DNA from: Kiritimatiellia bacterium
GTDB taxonomy: Bacteria; Verrucomicrobiota; Kiritimatiellia; UBA8416; JADHWI01
Length of the DNA: 64,000 bases
NCBI GenBank assembly: GCA_030744755.1
Contig: JASLPY010000021.1
Coordinates: 1-64,000, forward strand
Direction: 5' to 3'
The notes beneath the pieces were generated by a model, which did no database searches, was not told where the DNA came from, and was given only the letters and a program-made list of their open reading frames with translations. Of the stretch, positions 45,344 through 54,317 are shown piece by piece. Positions within the stretch are counted from its first letter, which is position 1; each line of letters starts with the position of its first letter. Made by a program: the position numbers and the translations under genes.

Positions 45344-46567
45344 CTATCCCAGTGCAGCCGATATCCGATCTAGCGCTTCTTCCACGTTTTCGTAGCTGTT
45401 GAACGCGCTGATGCGTATGTATCCCTGTCCGCATGCACCGAACCCGCTTCCCGGCGTGGTTACCACGGAAGCCTTGTTCAGCAGCAGGTCGAAGAATTCC
45501 CACGAATCGGTTCCGGTTCTCACCCAGATGTAGGGAGAGTTCTTGCCGCCTGCCAGGTCGTATCCCAGGGCCGAGATTCGTTCGCGAATCAATGCGGCGT
45601 TGTTCAGGTAGTAGTCGGTGAGCTCTTTTACCTCTGCCTTGCCCTGTTCTGTGTACACGGCTTCGGCGGCCCTCTGAACCGGGTAGGATACCCCGTTAAA
45701 CTTGGTAGTGTGCCGGCGGTTCCACAGGGGGTGGACGTCTTGGCGGTTTCCTTCCGCGTCAAAGGCCCTGCATTCCTTGGGGACTACCGTGTATGCACAT
45801 CGCGTGCCCGTGAATCCGGCCGTTTTCGAGTAGCTGCGGAACTCGATGGCCACTTCCCTTGCGCCGTCGATTTCGTAGATACTTTTTGGGATCGACTCGT
45901 CCCTGATATAGGCCACGTAGGCGGCATCGTAGAGAATAAGGGCGTCGTTCTCACGTGCGTAATCAACCCACTGCTTGAGCTCGTCTTTTGTGACGGTTGC
46001 CCCGGTGGGGTTGTTCGGGAAACACAGGTAGATCAGGTCAACCGGCTCCGAGGGCAGCGCCGGTACGTAATGATTGTCCGCAGTGCTCTCGAGATAGACC
46101 AGTCCGCCATACCTGCCCTCGCTCCACGCGGCCGTGCGGCCTGCCATGACGTTTGTATCGACGTAAACCGGGTACACGGGGTCAGGTACCGCTATCTTTG
46201 CGTTGACGGCAAACAGCTCCTGCATGTTCCCGCAGTCGCACTTGGATCCGTCGCTGATGAAGACCTCGTCCGCCTGGACTTCAGCACCGGCAGATTGATA
46301 ATCGTTCACCGCGACCGCTTCGCGAAGGAAGTCGTAGCCCTGTTCGGGGCCATAGCCTCTGAATGTAGAATCGGCGGCCATTTCCTCGACACCCTTGTGC
46401 AGGGCCGTGATACAGCTTTCGGGCAGCGCCCTTGTGACATCACCGATGCCCAGTTTTATGACGCCGGCGTCAGGGTTGGCTTCCTCGAACCCGGCTACGC
46501 GTTTTGCGATGTCCGAAAAGAGATACGAAGCCTGAAGTTTCAGGTAGTTGTCGTTTATCCTTATCAT
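45344..46567 (-). CDS. dapL: LL-diaminopimelate aminotransferase
   Basis: PLP enzyme of 407 residues that converts tetrahydrodipicolinate directly to LL-diaminopimelate, the shortcut lysine/peptidoglycan route used in plants, chlamydiae and other PVC bacteria. [13 protein letters not shown] near the N-terminus is diagnostic of Dap[13 protein letters not shown] follows, and the Schiff-base Lys is in [15 protein letters not shown] at 46567 follows GAGGAGC. Length equals the family norm. The gene supports a Gram-negative PVC assignment. Confidence 0.95.
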   Translation of the reverse strand: MIRINDNYLKLQASYLFSDIAKRVAGFEEANPDAGVIKLGIGDVTRALPESCITALHKGVEEMAADSTFRGYGPEQGYDFLREAVAVNDYQSAGAEVQADEVFISDGSKCDCGNMQELFAVNAKIAVPDPVYPVYVDTNVMAGRTAAWSEGRYGGLVYLESTADNHYVPALPSEPVDLIYLCFPNNPTGATVTKDELKQWVDYARENDALILYDAAYVAYIRDESIPKSIYEIDGAREVAIEFRSYSKTAGFTGTRCAYTVVPKECRAFDAEGNRQDVHPLWNRRHTTKFNGVSYPVQRAAEAVYTEQGKAEVKELTDYYLNNAALIRERISALGYDLAGGKNSPYIWVRTGTDSWEFFDLLLNKASVVTTPGSGFGACGQGYIRISAFNSYENVEEALDRISAALG

Positions 46568-46651
46568 TCTTTGCTGCTCCTCTTTGCTTGTCTCTCTCAA
46601 AGGTGGTGAGGGCAGACCTCAATCACCCTTGTATTCAAAGTGTGTCCCGCT

Positions 46652-47569
46652 CTATGCCGGGGGGTCGGTTTCTTCCACGGGATCCAGTACCCACCTCTTG
46701 TTGTACCAGAACCACTGATCAGGATTCTCCCTGATTGCTTTGTCAAAAATGCTGAAAACTTCACTGGTCATGCGCTGAATATCTGCATCCCTTTGCAGCT
46801 CCGGTTCCGGGTACACAGGATCCAGCACGTGTAGCGCGTGCCTGGTCAGTCCCTTTCTTGTTATGTAGCAAGGGAAGATCGGGACCTTTCCCATCTTGGC
46901 GAAGAACGCCATTCCGTTGGCAACGTTGGCTTCGGCTCCCAGGAAGCGAACTTTCACCGCAGCGACCCGCCGCCTGAGATCCGGAAGAATCGCCAGAACA
47001 TTTCCCTTTCTCAGCATCCGGATAACTTGCCGGATCGTACCGTCGCCGCGCATTATTACGGGAGTGCCGGCCTTTCGCCGGGTATCATTTATGTACTGGT
47101 CCACCAGCGTGTTCTTCTGTGGCGCGGCGATTGTGAAGAGCGGAACGCCATGCGTTCTGGCCGTGGCGGCAGCCATTTCCCATGACCCCATATGCGGCAG
47201 GGCGAGGATGGCGCCTACGCCGGTGTCACGATGCGTGGTCAGACGATCCATAGCATCGCCGCACTGGCTGACCTTCTTTGCCATGGATAACGTTACTCGC
47301 GAGATTCGCATCAGCTCAGTCGCTGTCAGAACAACATTGAGCCACGATTTCCAGACGATTCGGCTGACTTCGCTTTCCGGGATATCCGCGCCGAAAACTT
47401 CCTTAACGCGTTTCCGGGCCTTTGCCTTGCGCTTTCCTATGACACAAAAGGAAGCCCTGGCAAGCACCCAGCCTATGAATGCGGCAAGACGGTAGGGAAG
47501 GAGATTCACAAATCCCCCCATGGCCCTCACGGCGAAGTACTCTACAAGGTGTTTCGTTCTCTTGCTCAC
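46652..47569 (-). CDS. Lipid A biosynthesis acyltransferase-like protein (LpxL/LpxM/HtrB)
   Basis: Membrane-associated acyltransferase of 305 residues that should add a secondary acyl chain to lipid A or a similar lipid. The N-terminus has a hydrophobic segment (AAFIGWVLARASFCVIG), and the H-x4-E catalytic motif is HMGSWE near residue 125. Further matches include ILPDLRRR (corresponding to the usual DQ region), PIFPCYITR and the C-terminal PDQWFWYNKRW. Start is GTG, overlapping the stop of the DUF362 gene by one base. It implies an outer membrane with lipid A. Confidence 0.88.
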   Translation of the reverse strand: MSKRTKHLVEYFAVRAMGGFVNLLPYRLAAFIGWVLARASFCVIGKRKAKARKRVKEVFGADIPESEVSRIVWKSWLNVVLTATELMRISRVTLSMAKKVSQCGDAMDRLTTHRDTGVGAILALPHMGSWEMAAATARTHGVPLFTIAAPQKNTLVDQYINDTRRKAGTPVIMRGDGTIRQVIRMLRKGNVLAILPDLRRRVAAVKVRFLGAEANVANGMAFFAKMGKVPIFPCYITRKGLTRHALHVLDPVYPEPELQRDADIQRMTSEVFSIFDKAIRENPDQWFWYNKRWVLDPVEETDPPA

Positions 47570-48699
47570 TAGGGCTGTCTTCCTCTACGAATAAGGTTAA
47601 GCAAAGGGCTTTGCGCCATCTTTATAGCCTTTTCCGGACATATTTCGTGACAACAGCAGCATCCTATGCATTTTTCCGGTTCCAGGCGCGGTTTTTCTTT
47701 GGGTGCCATCGACAACGCCGCAACCGGGCACGATGCAACGCATCTGCCGCAGGAAATGCATGCATCCATCACTGCCGGCCGGATCCACAGGAAACGCTCC
47801 AGCAGGTTCACTAGAAAAGCCGGTACCAGTCGTGCTCCAAGCGTGCTTGGCACGTCGAAGTCCGCCGGGGAGAGATCATCGATAGACGACGCACCGATCA
47901 CCTGTATATCCGGTAAGCCTGACGGAACACCGGCGCCATTGAGATACGAGACAGCCTTCGGGTCGATCCCCAGCACTTTGCATATGGCCAGGTCCAGAGA
48001 GAACGCGTCCGTTGATGCCGCGAGGAAATTCAACCTGGCGGGACGGCCTCCTGTCCCGGGACCATCTCCCTGCAGTCCCACGACTGCGTCGGCGACACTC
48101 AGGGCCGGGGGAACAGTTCTGCAAATCGCCGCAACGAGCCGTCCGAAGTCCGGTACGGCAGGATGTTCCTTGTGAAGATTCGCTTTCAGAAAACCCGGTA
48201 TGGTTCCGTACATGTTCTTCACGCCGGCTGTCAATACGGTCAGCACGTGAGTTTTGACCTTTGGCGCACTGATCACCACGTCGGCGTCCAGCACGGGCTT
48301 GGCTATGTGAAAAGTGTAGCCGTCGCGTTTGATCTCGACACTGCCCGACTGCTCCATGTTCAGCAGGGGCACTTCTTCTTCCCTGCACATGTCCAGGAAT
48401 CCGGTTTTTTCCTGTACCCTCGACAGTTTAACCGTTGACGCCGGGCTGTCGCCCACGCTGGGCGTTCCTCCACAATCCCGTACCATTCTAACCAAGTGCC
48501 TCACCACCTCGGGATGAGTCGTAATGGCTTCGTCGGGGTGCCTATCGGTAAGGAGGTTAGGCTTTATCAGTACGTTGCTGCCCTGCGATACAAAGGAGGA
48601 AAGGCCCCCAATGGGCTCCAGAAGCGACTCGATGCATTCCGGAAAGCCGGAAACATACGAATCGCAGGGAATAACGGTTACTTTGGCCGGATCACTCAT
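47569..48699 (-). CDS. DUF362 protein with a C-terminal 2x[4Fe-4S] ferredoxin domain
   Basis: Iron-sulfur protein of 376 residues. The N-terminal DUF362 domain shows VLIKPNLLTDRHPDEAITTH, GDSPAS, and APKVKTHVLTVLT. Two Cys motifs near the C-terminus, CISCGRCVASCP and CIGCCCCHEICP, should bind two [4Fe-4S] clusters. The family has no agreed function; members occur with many redox systems. It is in an operon with the LpxL-like gene. An unusual four-Cys run GCCCCHE is present in the second cluster. Confidence 0.85.
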   Translation of the reverse strand: MSDPAKVTVIPCDSYVSGFPECIESLLEPIGGLSSFVSQGSNVLIKPNLLTDRHPDEAITTHPEVVRHLVRMVRDCGGTPSVGDSPASTVKLSRVQEKTGFLDMCREEEVPLLNMEQSGSVEIKRDGYTFHIAKPVLDADVVISAPKVKTHVLTVLTAGVKNMYGTIPGFLKANLHKEHPAVPDFGRLVAAICRTVPPALSVADAVVGLQGDGPGTGGRPARLNFLAASTDAFSLDLAICKVLGIDPKAVSYLNGAGVPSGLPDIQVIGASSIDDLSPADFDVPSTLGARLVPAFLVNLLERFLWIRPAVMDACISCGRCVASCPVAALSMAPKEKPRLEPEKCIGCCCCHEICPEKAIKMAQSPLLNLIRRGRQP

Positions 48700-48808
48700 G
48701 CGGCGAGAGTAAACTTTAAAACCCCCGCCAACTCAAGCACATTAGGCTGGAGAGAGCCCACTTTGGGGTTTTCCTTTAGTCCCTCAATGCGGTGTTGCAG
48801 ACGTCTTG

Positions 48809-48942
48809 GTAGGTCCCGGCGGCCCGACGGGACCAGGTAACAAGGTCGTGCATTCTATGTACACAGAAGGCGAAAGTTCTTATGAGTGCGCTGATTGATG
48901 CGCCTGAAACACACTTGGCGCCGTCGGGCCGCCGGCGCCTAC
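48809..48942 (-). repeat. 134-bp REPIN-like element, copy 1
   Basis: The element is bounded by GTAG plus the stem GTCCCG/CGGGAC with loop GCGGCCCGA at one end (48809-48836) and by the stem GGCGCCG/CGGCGCC plus CTAC at the other (48915-48942). Its reverse complement aligns without gaps over the whole length to 53081-53214. The interior is about three-quarters identical by hand count. It lies between the DUF362 gene and the phosphatase-like gene. Confidence 0.8.
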
Positions 48943-49226
48943 TTTTCCCGACAATCAGCTAGCCAACAACAGGCACCCGCTGAGATTCCTCCGCCCTGAG
49001 TGCCCTTGACTTAGGCTCAATACCCACGCAGAATCAGCCCATGCATGTACTCAAATAGCATCTTGCTATAGCCGCAGCCATTCTTCTGGCCACACTCGCC
49101 GCCATTGGAGATACATCAGCGAAACGATCGGCTTCCCGGGCTAAACCGGTCAAGCTTGATGGCGTCCCCAACCTCCATGAGGTATCCCCAAATCTGTATC
49201 GCAGTGCCCAGCCCACTGCGCAGGGC

Positions 49227-49652
49227 ATGAAGGAACTTAAGCACATGGGCGTGGAGACAATCGTCAACCTGCGTTCGTTTCATTCGGACCGTGACGAGAT
49301 TGGCAAAACCGGACTCGGGTATGAACATATCTACATGAAGGCATGGCATCCGGAACGAAAGGAAGTAGTTCGTTTCCTGCGAATTGTCACGAATCCGAAG
49401 CGCACGCCAGTCCTGGTCCACTGCCTGCACGGTGCTGACCGCACCGGAACAATGTGTGCCCTCTACCGTGTTGCTGTCCAGGGCTGGAAGAAAGAGGCCG
49501 CGCTGAAAGAAATGACAGAAGGCGGCTTCGGATTTCATGCGGTCTTCGAAAATCTTCCAAAATGGATTGATGAACTGGATATAGAAGCCCTCAGGAAAGA
49601 TGTGGGGATTAAGACCGTCAAAGAACAGGCAAAGGACAGTGACGGGCGTTAG
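49227..49652 (+). CDS. Dual-specificity-type protein phosphatase, 5' end disrupted
   Basis: The intact frame gives 141 residues with the phosphatase loop VHCLHGADRTG (HCx5R: catalytic Cys and Arg) and the expected WHPE general-acid region. Homology visibly continues upstream in the same frame: NLYRSAQPTAQGM lies at 49191-49229 and is typical of this family, but no ATG, GTG or TTG start occurs between it and a TAG at 49056. An upstream ATG at 49041 begins a signal-peptide-like reading only if that TAG and two 1-base shifts (near 49080 and 49138) are ignored. The gene is therefore probably a damaged exported phosphatase, or the consensus contains indels. The following TraB gene starts 13 bases after its stop. 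Confidence 0.6.
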   Translation: MKELKHMGVETIVNLRSFHSDRDEIGKTGLGYEHIYMKAWHPERKEVVRFLRIVTNPKRTPVLVHCLHGADRTGTMCALYRVAVQGWKKEAALKEMTEGGFGFHAVFENLPKWIDELDIEALRKDVGIKTVKEQAKDSDGR

Positions 49653-49665
49653 GAAGGAGAATTCG

Positions 49666-50562
49666 ATGAAAAGTATGAGAAGGCGTGTGTTTCTGGCCGG
49701 TTTATGTGCATCGGCCCTTTTGGTTCAACTATGTTCGGGTGCCCCGGCACAGGATACGGGGAAGCATTCCTTGTGGAAGGTTTCCTCCGGCTCCAATGCC
49801 GTTTATCTTCTCGGGTCCATACACCTGCTTAAAGAAGAGCATTACCCGCTGCCGGGTGCCATGAACAAGGCTTTTGAAGACAGCGGCAGTCTCGTTCTGG
49901 AGGTGAATCTTGAGGATGCCACGAGCGTAAAAGCGCAGATGGCGATGATGACCCGGGCGATGCTTCAGCCCCCGGAAACTCTGAAGGATAAACTGAGCGA
50001 GGAAACCTACAGCATTGCAGCACGCGAGATGAAGGCCCTGGGGCTTGATATTTCGGCCCTGGGACAGTTAAAACCATGGATGGTCATGCTTACCATGGCC
50101 CAGCTGAAGCTTCAGAAGCTCGGATTCCGCCCCGATCTCGGCCTGGACATGCACTTCTTCGGCAAAGCCAAAAAGGCAGGGAAGAAGATCATCGGCCTTG
50201 AGACTCTCGAGTTCCAGATAAATCTCTTTGACAACCTCACCGATAAGCAGCAGGAAGAGTTGATCAAACAGACGGTCGAAGACCTGGGTGTTCTGGAATC
50301 GGAGATGAAGACTGTCCTCGAAGCATGGTCCACAGGGAACGGCGAGAAACTGTCTGCCGTGCTCTCGAAGAGCTTCGACAAGTTCCCGGAACTCAAGAAG
50401 TCTCTGTTCACTGACCGGAACGATGCCTGGATCGGCAAGATCGAACCCTTACTCAAGGAAGATAAGAACTACCTGGTAGTCGTTGGCGCAGGACACCTTG
50501 TCGGCAAAGAAGGCCTGGTCGCCGCATTCAGGAAGAAAGGGTTCAAGGTCGAGCAGCTGTGA
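49666..50562 (+). CDS. TraB/GumN-family exported protein
   Basis: Protein of 298 residues beginning with a signal peptide that has a twin-arginine-like RRRVFLAGL. The TraB/GumN fold shows its paired motifs VYLLGSIHLLKEEHYPL near residue 45 and VVVGAGHLVGKEGL near the C-terminus; the GxxH and GxH residues are thought to bind metal or act in catalysis. Relatives include the Tiki metallopeptidases, but bacterial members mostly lack a known role. ATG at 49666 follows AGGAAGGAGA. It probably shares a transcript with the phosphatase-like gene. Confidence 0.85.
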   Translation: MKSMRRRVFLAGLCASALLVQLCSGAPAQDTGKHSLWKVSSGSNAVYLLGSIHLLKEEHYPLPGAMNKAFEDSGSLVLEVNLEDATSVKAQMAMMTRAMLQPPETLKDKLSEETYSIAAREMKALGLDISALGQLKPWMVMLTMAQLKLQKLGFRPDLGLDMHFFGKAKKAGKKIIGLETLEFQINLFDNLTDKQQEELIKQTVEDLGVLESEMKTVLEAWSTGNGEKLSAVLSKSFDKFPELKKSLFTDRNDAWIGKIEPLLKEDKNYLVVVGAGHLVGKEGLVAAFRKKGFKVEQL

Positions 50563-50652
50563 CCTGAGAATCCCGAGTTTCGGCCAGTTTGCCGGCGGGA
50601 TGGCCGTCTCATTATGTGGACGGGTTACAAACGTAGGACCCCCTTGTCTCAC

Positions 50653-50731
50653 GTAGCGCCCGACTCCGATCGGGAGAAGACTGAGCGGTGCCGCGAGAGA
50701 TACTCCCGATTGGAATCGGGAGCTACGGGGA
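50653..50731. repeat. Inverted pair of REP-like palindromes
   Basis: GTAG plus the stem CGCCCGA/TCGGGAG (one mismatch; 50653-50676) faces the stem CTCCCGATT/AATCGGGAG plus CTAC (50703-50726). It lies between the converging traB-like and thiH genes and may help terminate both. Confidence 0.65.
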
Positions 50732-50768
50732 GCAGGGCGAGAGTGAGTTCAGCCGCATGCCAACTCTC

Positions 50769-51881
50769 TCACGCCTGAAAGACAGCGTCCCAATTCTTGA
50801 ATACCGGGTCGAGACCCTTGCTTTCAAGCATTTGACAGAACTTGGCCACGTCGCGGGTGTCGCTCACGCTGAACTGACCGCCGGTGTCTACATCCTCAGG
50901 GACATAGCCGCCGACTGTCGTTCGACTGGCAGCACTCATGCGGGAGATGCCCACTCCGGCCATGCCGTCGCGGAAAGCAGGGTGTTCGCGGGTCGAAAGA
51001 ACGAGTGGAACATCCGGCATGCAGATCCTGAATGCAAAAACGATTTGCGCGAGTTGACGGTCATTTATGGAATAGGGGGGAGAGAAATCTCCCCGCTGTT
51101 CGCAAATCCTTGGAAACGAGATCATTACGCCGGATCGCCAGAAGCTCCTTTGCAGGTGCCTGGCGTGCTGGTACAGGGCTATCATGTCGCTCACCGGATC
51201 GGCGAGTCCGAGAAGCGCGCCTAAGCCCGCCGAGCGCATTCCGGCAGCCAGAGCCCGGTCCTGGGCTTCCAGGCGGGCAGCGTAGTCGCGCTTCGGGCCC
51301 CATCGATGGAGCTCTTCGTAAACGTCGGGATCGTAAGTTTCCTGGTACAGCGTGATGCTGTTGCACCCTGCCTTGGCAAGTTGTTCGTATTCGTCGGCAG
51401 TCATGGCGAAAGACTCCACCGATACGTTGTGTACGATGGGTGAAGCAACCTCTACACATTTCTTCAGGTATTCGAAGTCGGCCTCCGGGGTACGCTCCCC
51501 GGTGAGCAGGAGGATGTCCTCGAACCCCATTTTCTTGAGGGCCAGTACCTCGGCTCTCACCTGGTCTCTGGACAGGCGGTAACGCCGTTGTTCACGATCC
51601 GAGGCGAATCCGCAGTAGGAACAACCCCCGGTACAATAGTTGGACAGGTAGAGCGGAACATACAGTGAAACCGTGTTTCCGAAATGGTGCATTGTCAGGG
51701 AGTGAGCCTTCTGCGCCATTTCCTCCAGGCGCTTGGCGGCCGTTTCGGAAAGGAGTATGGCGAATTCTTTTGCAGATGGCCGCGTGGCCGTCAGGGCGGA
51801 TTGCACTGTGCCGTCCCTGGCTGACATGCAAATATCGGCAAGCTGGAGAGGATCAAGCCAATCTGGGGTAATGTGTTGCAT
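50769..51881 (-). CDS. thiH: 2-iminoacetate synthase (radical SAM)
   Basis: Radical S-adenosylmethionine enzyme of 370 residues that splits tyrosine to give dehydroglycine for the thiamine thiazole. The cluster motif is C83-x3-C87-x2-C90 (NYCTGGCSYCGF), followed by LLLTGE, SITLYQETYDP and PYSINDRQLAQ, all ThiH-like. It is the last gene of the thiS-thiG-thiH set, 13 bases after thiG. Use of ThiH rather than ThiO fits an anaerobic or facultative lifestyle. Confidence 0.94.
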   Translation of the reverse strand: MQHITPDWLDPLQLADICMSARDGTVQSALTATRPSAKEFAILLSETAAKRLEEMAQKAHSLTMHHFGNTVSLYVPLYLSNYCTGGCSYCGFASDREQRRYRLSRDQVRAEVLALKKMGFEDILLLTGERTPEADFEYLKKCVEVASPIVHNVSVESFAMTADEYEQLAKAGCNSITLYQETYDPDVYEELHRWGPKRDYAARLEAQDRALAAGMRSAGLGALLGLADPVSDMIALYQHARHLQRSFWRSGVMISFPRICEQRGDFSPPYSINDRQLAQIVFAFRICMPDVPLVLSTREHPAFRDGMAGVGISRMSAASRTTVGGYVPEDVDTGGQFSVSDTRDVAKFCQMLESKGLDPVFKNWDAVFQA

Positions 51882-51894
51882 ATGTTCTGCTGCT

Positions 51895-52743
51895 TCAGGA
51901 ATCTCTGGAAAGGAACGAGGTCAACGGACTGGTGGCAGTTGCCGCATCGCTTTGAGGCATTATGCCGGCCCGCCACGCCCGGCGTCCGGACTCGACAGCT
52001 GTTGAAAACGCCTGCGCCATTTCAACGGGGTCATCGGCTGCTGCTATGGCGCTGTTGACCAGAACGGCTCCGCACCCCATCTCTATCGCTGCTGCGGCTT
52101 CCGACGGTGCCCGCAACCCTGCATCTATGATGACGGGCACGTTGCTGTCCCTGACAATCAGGGAGACCATTTCGTGCGTGCCGAGTCCGTGTCCGCTTCC
52201 GATGGCTGAACCCAACGGCATTACCGATGCACAGCCGATTTCTTCAAGGCGCTTGGCAAGAACGGGATCGGCGGGCATGTAAGGCATCACTACAAAACCC
52301 TGGGACGCCAGTTCTTTTGAAGCCTCATAGGTTTCTATCGGGTCCGGCATGAGGTGATGGGGATTCGGGTGAATCTCCACCTTGACGAAATCGCTGCCGC
52401 TGAGTTCGCGTGCAAGGACGGCAGCTTTGATTGCTTCGGCAGCAGTGCGTGCTCCCGATGTGTTGGGCATGAGCGTAACTCCCTCCAGGGCTGATAGGGG
52501 AGACAGGAGGTCGTCGGAAACTCGGTCCGGGTTGAATCTTCTAAGAGCAACGGTGACCAGCTGCGTACCGGACGCCTCTATGGCCGCAAGCATGGTTTCC
52601 GCGTCCGAGAACTTACCTGTCCCCATTATCAGGCGGGAGCTGAACTCGTATGAGCCAAGCTTCAATTTATCGGTTTCTGGTTCAATGTCTGACATATGCA
52701 CTGGTCCATCCAATTTCTCTAAAGTGGCCCTACTCTCTCTCAT
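51895..52743 (-). CDS. thiG: Thiazole synthase
   Basis: Enzyme that builds the thiamine thiazole phosphate from deoxyxylulose phosphate, dehydroglycine and the ThiS thiocarboxylate. [31 protein letters not shown], the Schiff-base Lys in FVKVEIHPN, and [20 protein letters not shown] are visible. I use the ATG at 52743 because it overlaps the thiS stop as ATGA; the ATG at 52695 would remove 16 residues that are not conserved and is a real alternative (266 residues). No TPP riboswitch was found upstream of the operon. Confidence 0.93.
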   Translation of the reverse strand: MRESRATLEKLDGPVHMSDIEPETDKLKLGSYEFSSRLIMGTGKFSDAETMLAAIEASGTQLVTVALRRFNPDRVSDDLLSPLSALEGVTLMPNTSGARTAAEAIKAAVLARELSGSDFVKVEIHPNPHHLMPDPIETYEASKELASQGFVVMPYMPADPVLAKRLEEIGCASVMPLGSAIGSGHGLGTHEMVSLIVRDSNVPVIIDAGLRAPSEAAAAIEMGCGAVLVNSAIAAADDPVEMAQAFSTAVESGRRAWRAGIMPQSDAATATSPLTSFLSRDS

Positions 52744-52940
52744 CCACCGGCGGCGAAGACAAGGATTTCTACACAATCGTTTTCTTTCAGCCTGACATTC
52801 GTTCTCTCGGCCCTGGGTATGACATCATCGTTGACGGCTACGGCCACTTTGTCGGCATTGGCCCCCATGGCAGCCAGGAGCCCGGCAATCGTGTTGTCAC
52901 CGTCGTGCTCATAATTATTGCCATTCACTATCAGCTTCAC
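52740..52940 (-). CDS. thiS: Sulfur carrier ThiS
   Basis: Ubiquitin-like protein of 66 residues that carries sulfur as a C-terminal thiocarboxylate. It starts [11 protein letters not shown] and ends exactly with Gly-Gly (FAAGG), so no processing is needed. It heads thiS-thiG-thiH. The usual activating enzyme ThiF is not in this operon. The two E1-like proteins nearby (55622-57802 and 60314-61117) are candidates. Confidence 0.92.
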   Translation of the reverse strand: MKLIVNGNNYEHDGDNTIAGLLAAMGANADKVAVAVNDDVIPRAERTNVRLKENDCVEILVFAAGG

Positions 52941-53080
52941 TGCAGCTCCTCGTGCGCCGATCTATCTCACGTTCAGATTGTTCGGCAACCTTATACTGTT
53001 TATCCGGGCTGTTTTCCAGCCGAGAGTGGGGCGAGCGTTTTCCGCTGTTACTGTTGCTGGCTACCGGATTGTCGGGAGAA

Positions 53081-53214
53081 GTAGGCGTCGGCGGCCCGAC
53101 GGCGCCACGTGGGATGCAAGTGCATGAATCAGTGCACTTACAAGAGTCTTCGCCTGCTGTGCATGTAGAATGCACGAGCATGTCACTTGGTCCCGTCGGG
53201 CCGCCGGGACCTAC
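53081..53214 (+). repeat. 134-bp REPIN-like element, copy 2
   Basis: GTAG plus the stem GGCGTCG/CGGCGCC (one G-T wobble) at 53081-53107 faces TTGGTCCCG...CGGGACC plus CTAC at 53187-53214. The interior holds two further small hairpins (AAGTGCA/TGCACTT and GTGCAT/ATGCAC). Same length as copy 1 at 48809-48942, in the opposite orientation. It fills most of the 322-base gap between mnmA and thiS. Confidence 0.8.
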
Positions 53215-53262
53215 TACGAAGCCGTCCGGCGCGGTATTGATTGCCGGCAGGAAAGCGCATTC

Positions 53263-54312
53263 TTATTGAATCCAGCCGCCTCCGAGCAGCTCGTCGTCGC
53301 GGTAGAATGCCGCGATCTGGCCGGGCGCAACGGCGAATTGCGGCTCATCGAATACGACGGATGCCGAACCGTCCTCGTTCGGTGTCACGGTCGACGCGGC
53401 TCCGGCGTGATTGTATCTTATGAGGGTGGTGGCGGGAAAAGGACTCGCAGGCTTCCGATCGGATATCCAGTTTACTCGTCCGACGGTGGCCGACGGCATA
53501 TCAAGCTCGCTTCTTTTGCCGACCACAACCGTATTCGTGTCCGCGTCAAGGCGAACCACGTACATTGGCTCGCCCAGGGCGATACCAAGACCCCGACGCT
53601 GGCCAACCGTGAACCTGTGAATCCCTTCATGTTCGCCCACCTTGTGTCCACCGGTGTCCAGAATGTCGCCGCGCTTCCTGACGTCGGGACGGAGTTTCTC
53701 GGTGAGTTCGTAATGCTCTCCGTCGGTCACGAAACACAACTCCTGACTTTCTCCCCTGTTCGCCAGGGGTATGCCCCTTTTCTCCGTATAGTCACGTACT
53801 TCCCGTTTGGTCATCCCGCCAACCGGGAAGATAGAGGAGCTCAGCTGCTCTTGCGACAGATCAAAGAGAAAATAGGACTGATCCTTGTTTTTGTCCTGAC
53901 CCGAAAACAGGTGGCAAATCCCGGAGTCGTCCTTGTGGAGGCGGACATAGTGACCGGTCGCCAGGAGCTCAGCGCCCAGCGTGCGGGCTTTATCCATAAG
54001 CAACCCAAACTTGATAAGCGGGTTGCACAGTCCGCAGGGCGAAGGTGTTCTGCCGGCCACGTATTCATCGGCAAAGTACCCGACGATCTGCTCGCTGAAC
54101 GGTTCGTGAAGGTCTATGACGTAATGCGGAATCTCCAGGACGGCAGCAACCCGTTGCGCCTGCCTGATATCCTCATCCGAACAGCAACGGGAGCCGGAGG
54201 ACCACATCTTGGCGGTGAGACCGAAGACCTTGTGTCCCCTGTCGATAAGCAGCGCAGCCGCGGCCGAACTATCCATCCCCCCGCTCATTGCAACTGCTAC
54301 GATTGGTTTCAT
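53263..54312 (-). CDS. mnmA: tRNA-specific 2-thiouridylase
   Basis: Enzyme of 349 residues that puts sulfur on U34 of tRNAs for Lys, Glu and Gln, using ATP. The PP-loop is AMSGGMDSSAAA near the N-terminus. The catalytic Cys pair is in SPCGLCNPLIKFG (about 99-105 region) and in SQELCFV (about 200). The start is ATG at 54312, five bases after the metY stop; TTG at 54321 is less likely. It is cotranscribed with metY and the E1-lyase fusion, which points to a shared sulfur supply. Confidence 0.93.
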   Translation of the reverse strand: MKPIVAVAMSGGMDSSAAAALLIDRGHKVFGLTAKMWSSGSRCCSDEDIRQAQRVAAVLEIPHYVIDLHEPFSEQIVGYFADEYVAGRTPSPCGLCNPLIKFGLLMDKARTLGAELLATGHYVRLHKDDSGICHLFSGQDKNKDQSYFLFDLSQEQLSSSIFPVGGMTKREVRDYTEKRGIPLANRGESQELCFVTDGEHYELTEKLRPDVRKRGDILDTGGHKVGEHEGIHRFTVGQRRGLGIALGEPMYVVRLDADTNTVVVGKRSELDMPSATVGRVNWISDRKPASPFPATTLIRYNHAGAASTVTPNEDGSASVVFDEPQFAVAPGQIAAFYRDDELLGGGWIQ

Positions 54313-54317
54313 TCCTC

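Noticed and set aside
48809-53214. Integron attC sites as an explanation of the 134-bp palindromic elements
   Set aside because: The ends lack the RYYYAAC/GTTRRRY core sites; the GTAG foot fits REP-type elements better and no integrase is present.
52941-53262. Possible TPP riboswitch upstream of thiS
   Set aside because: No CUGAGA or other conserved thi-box core was found on the minus strand; the region is mainly the 134-bp repeat element.
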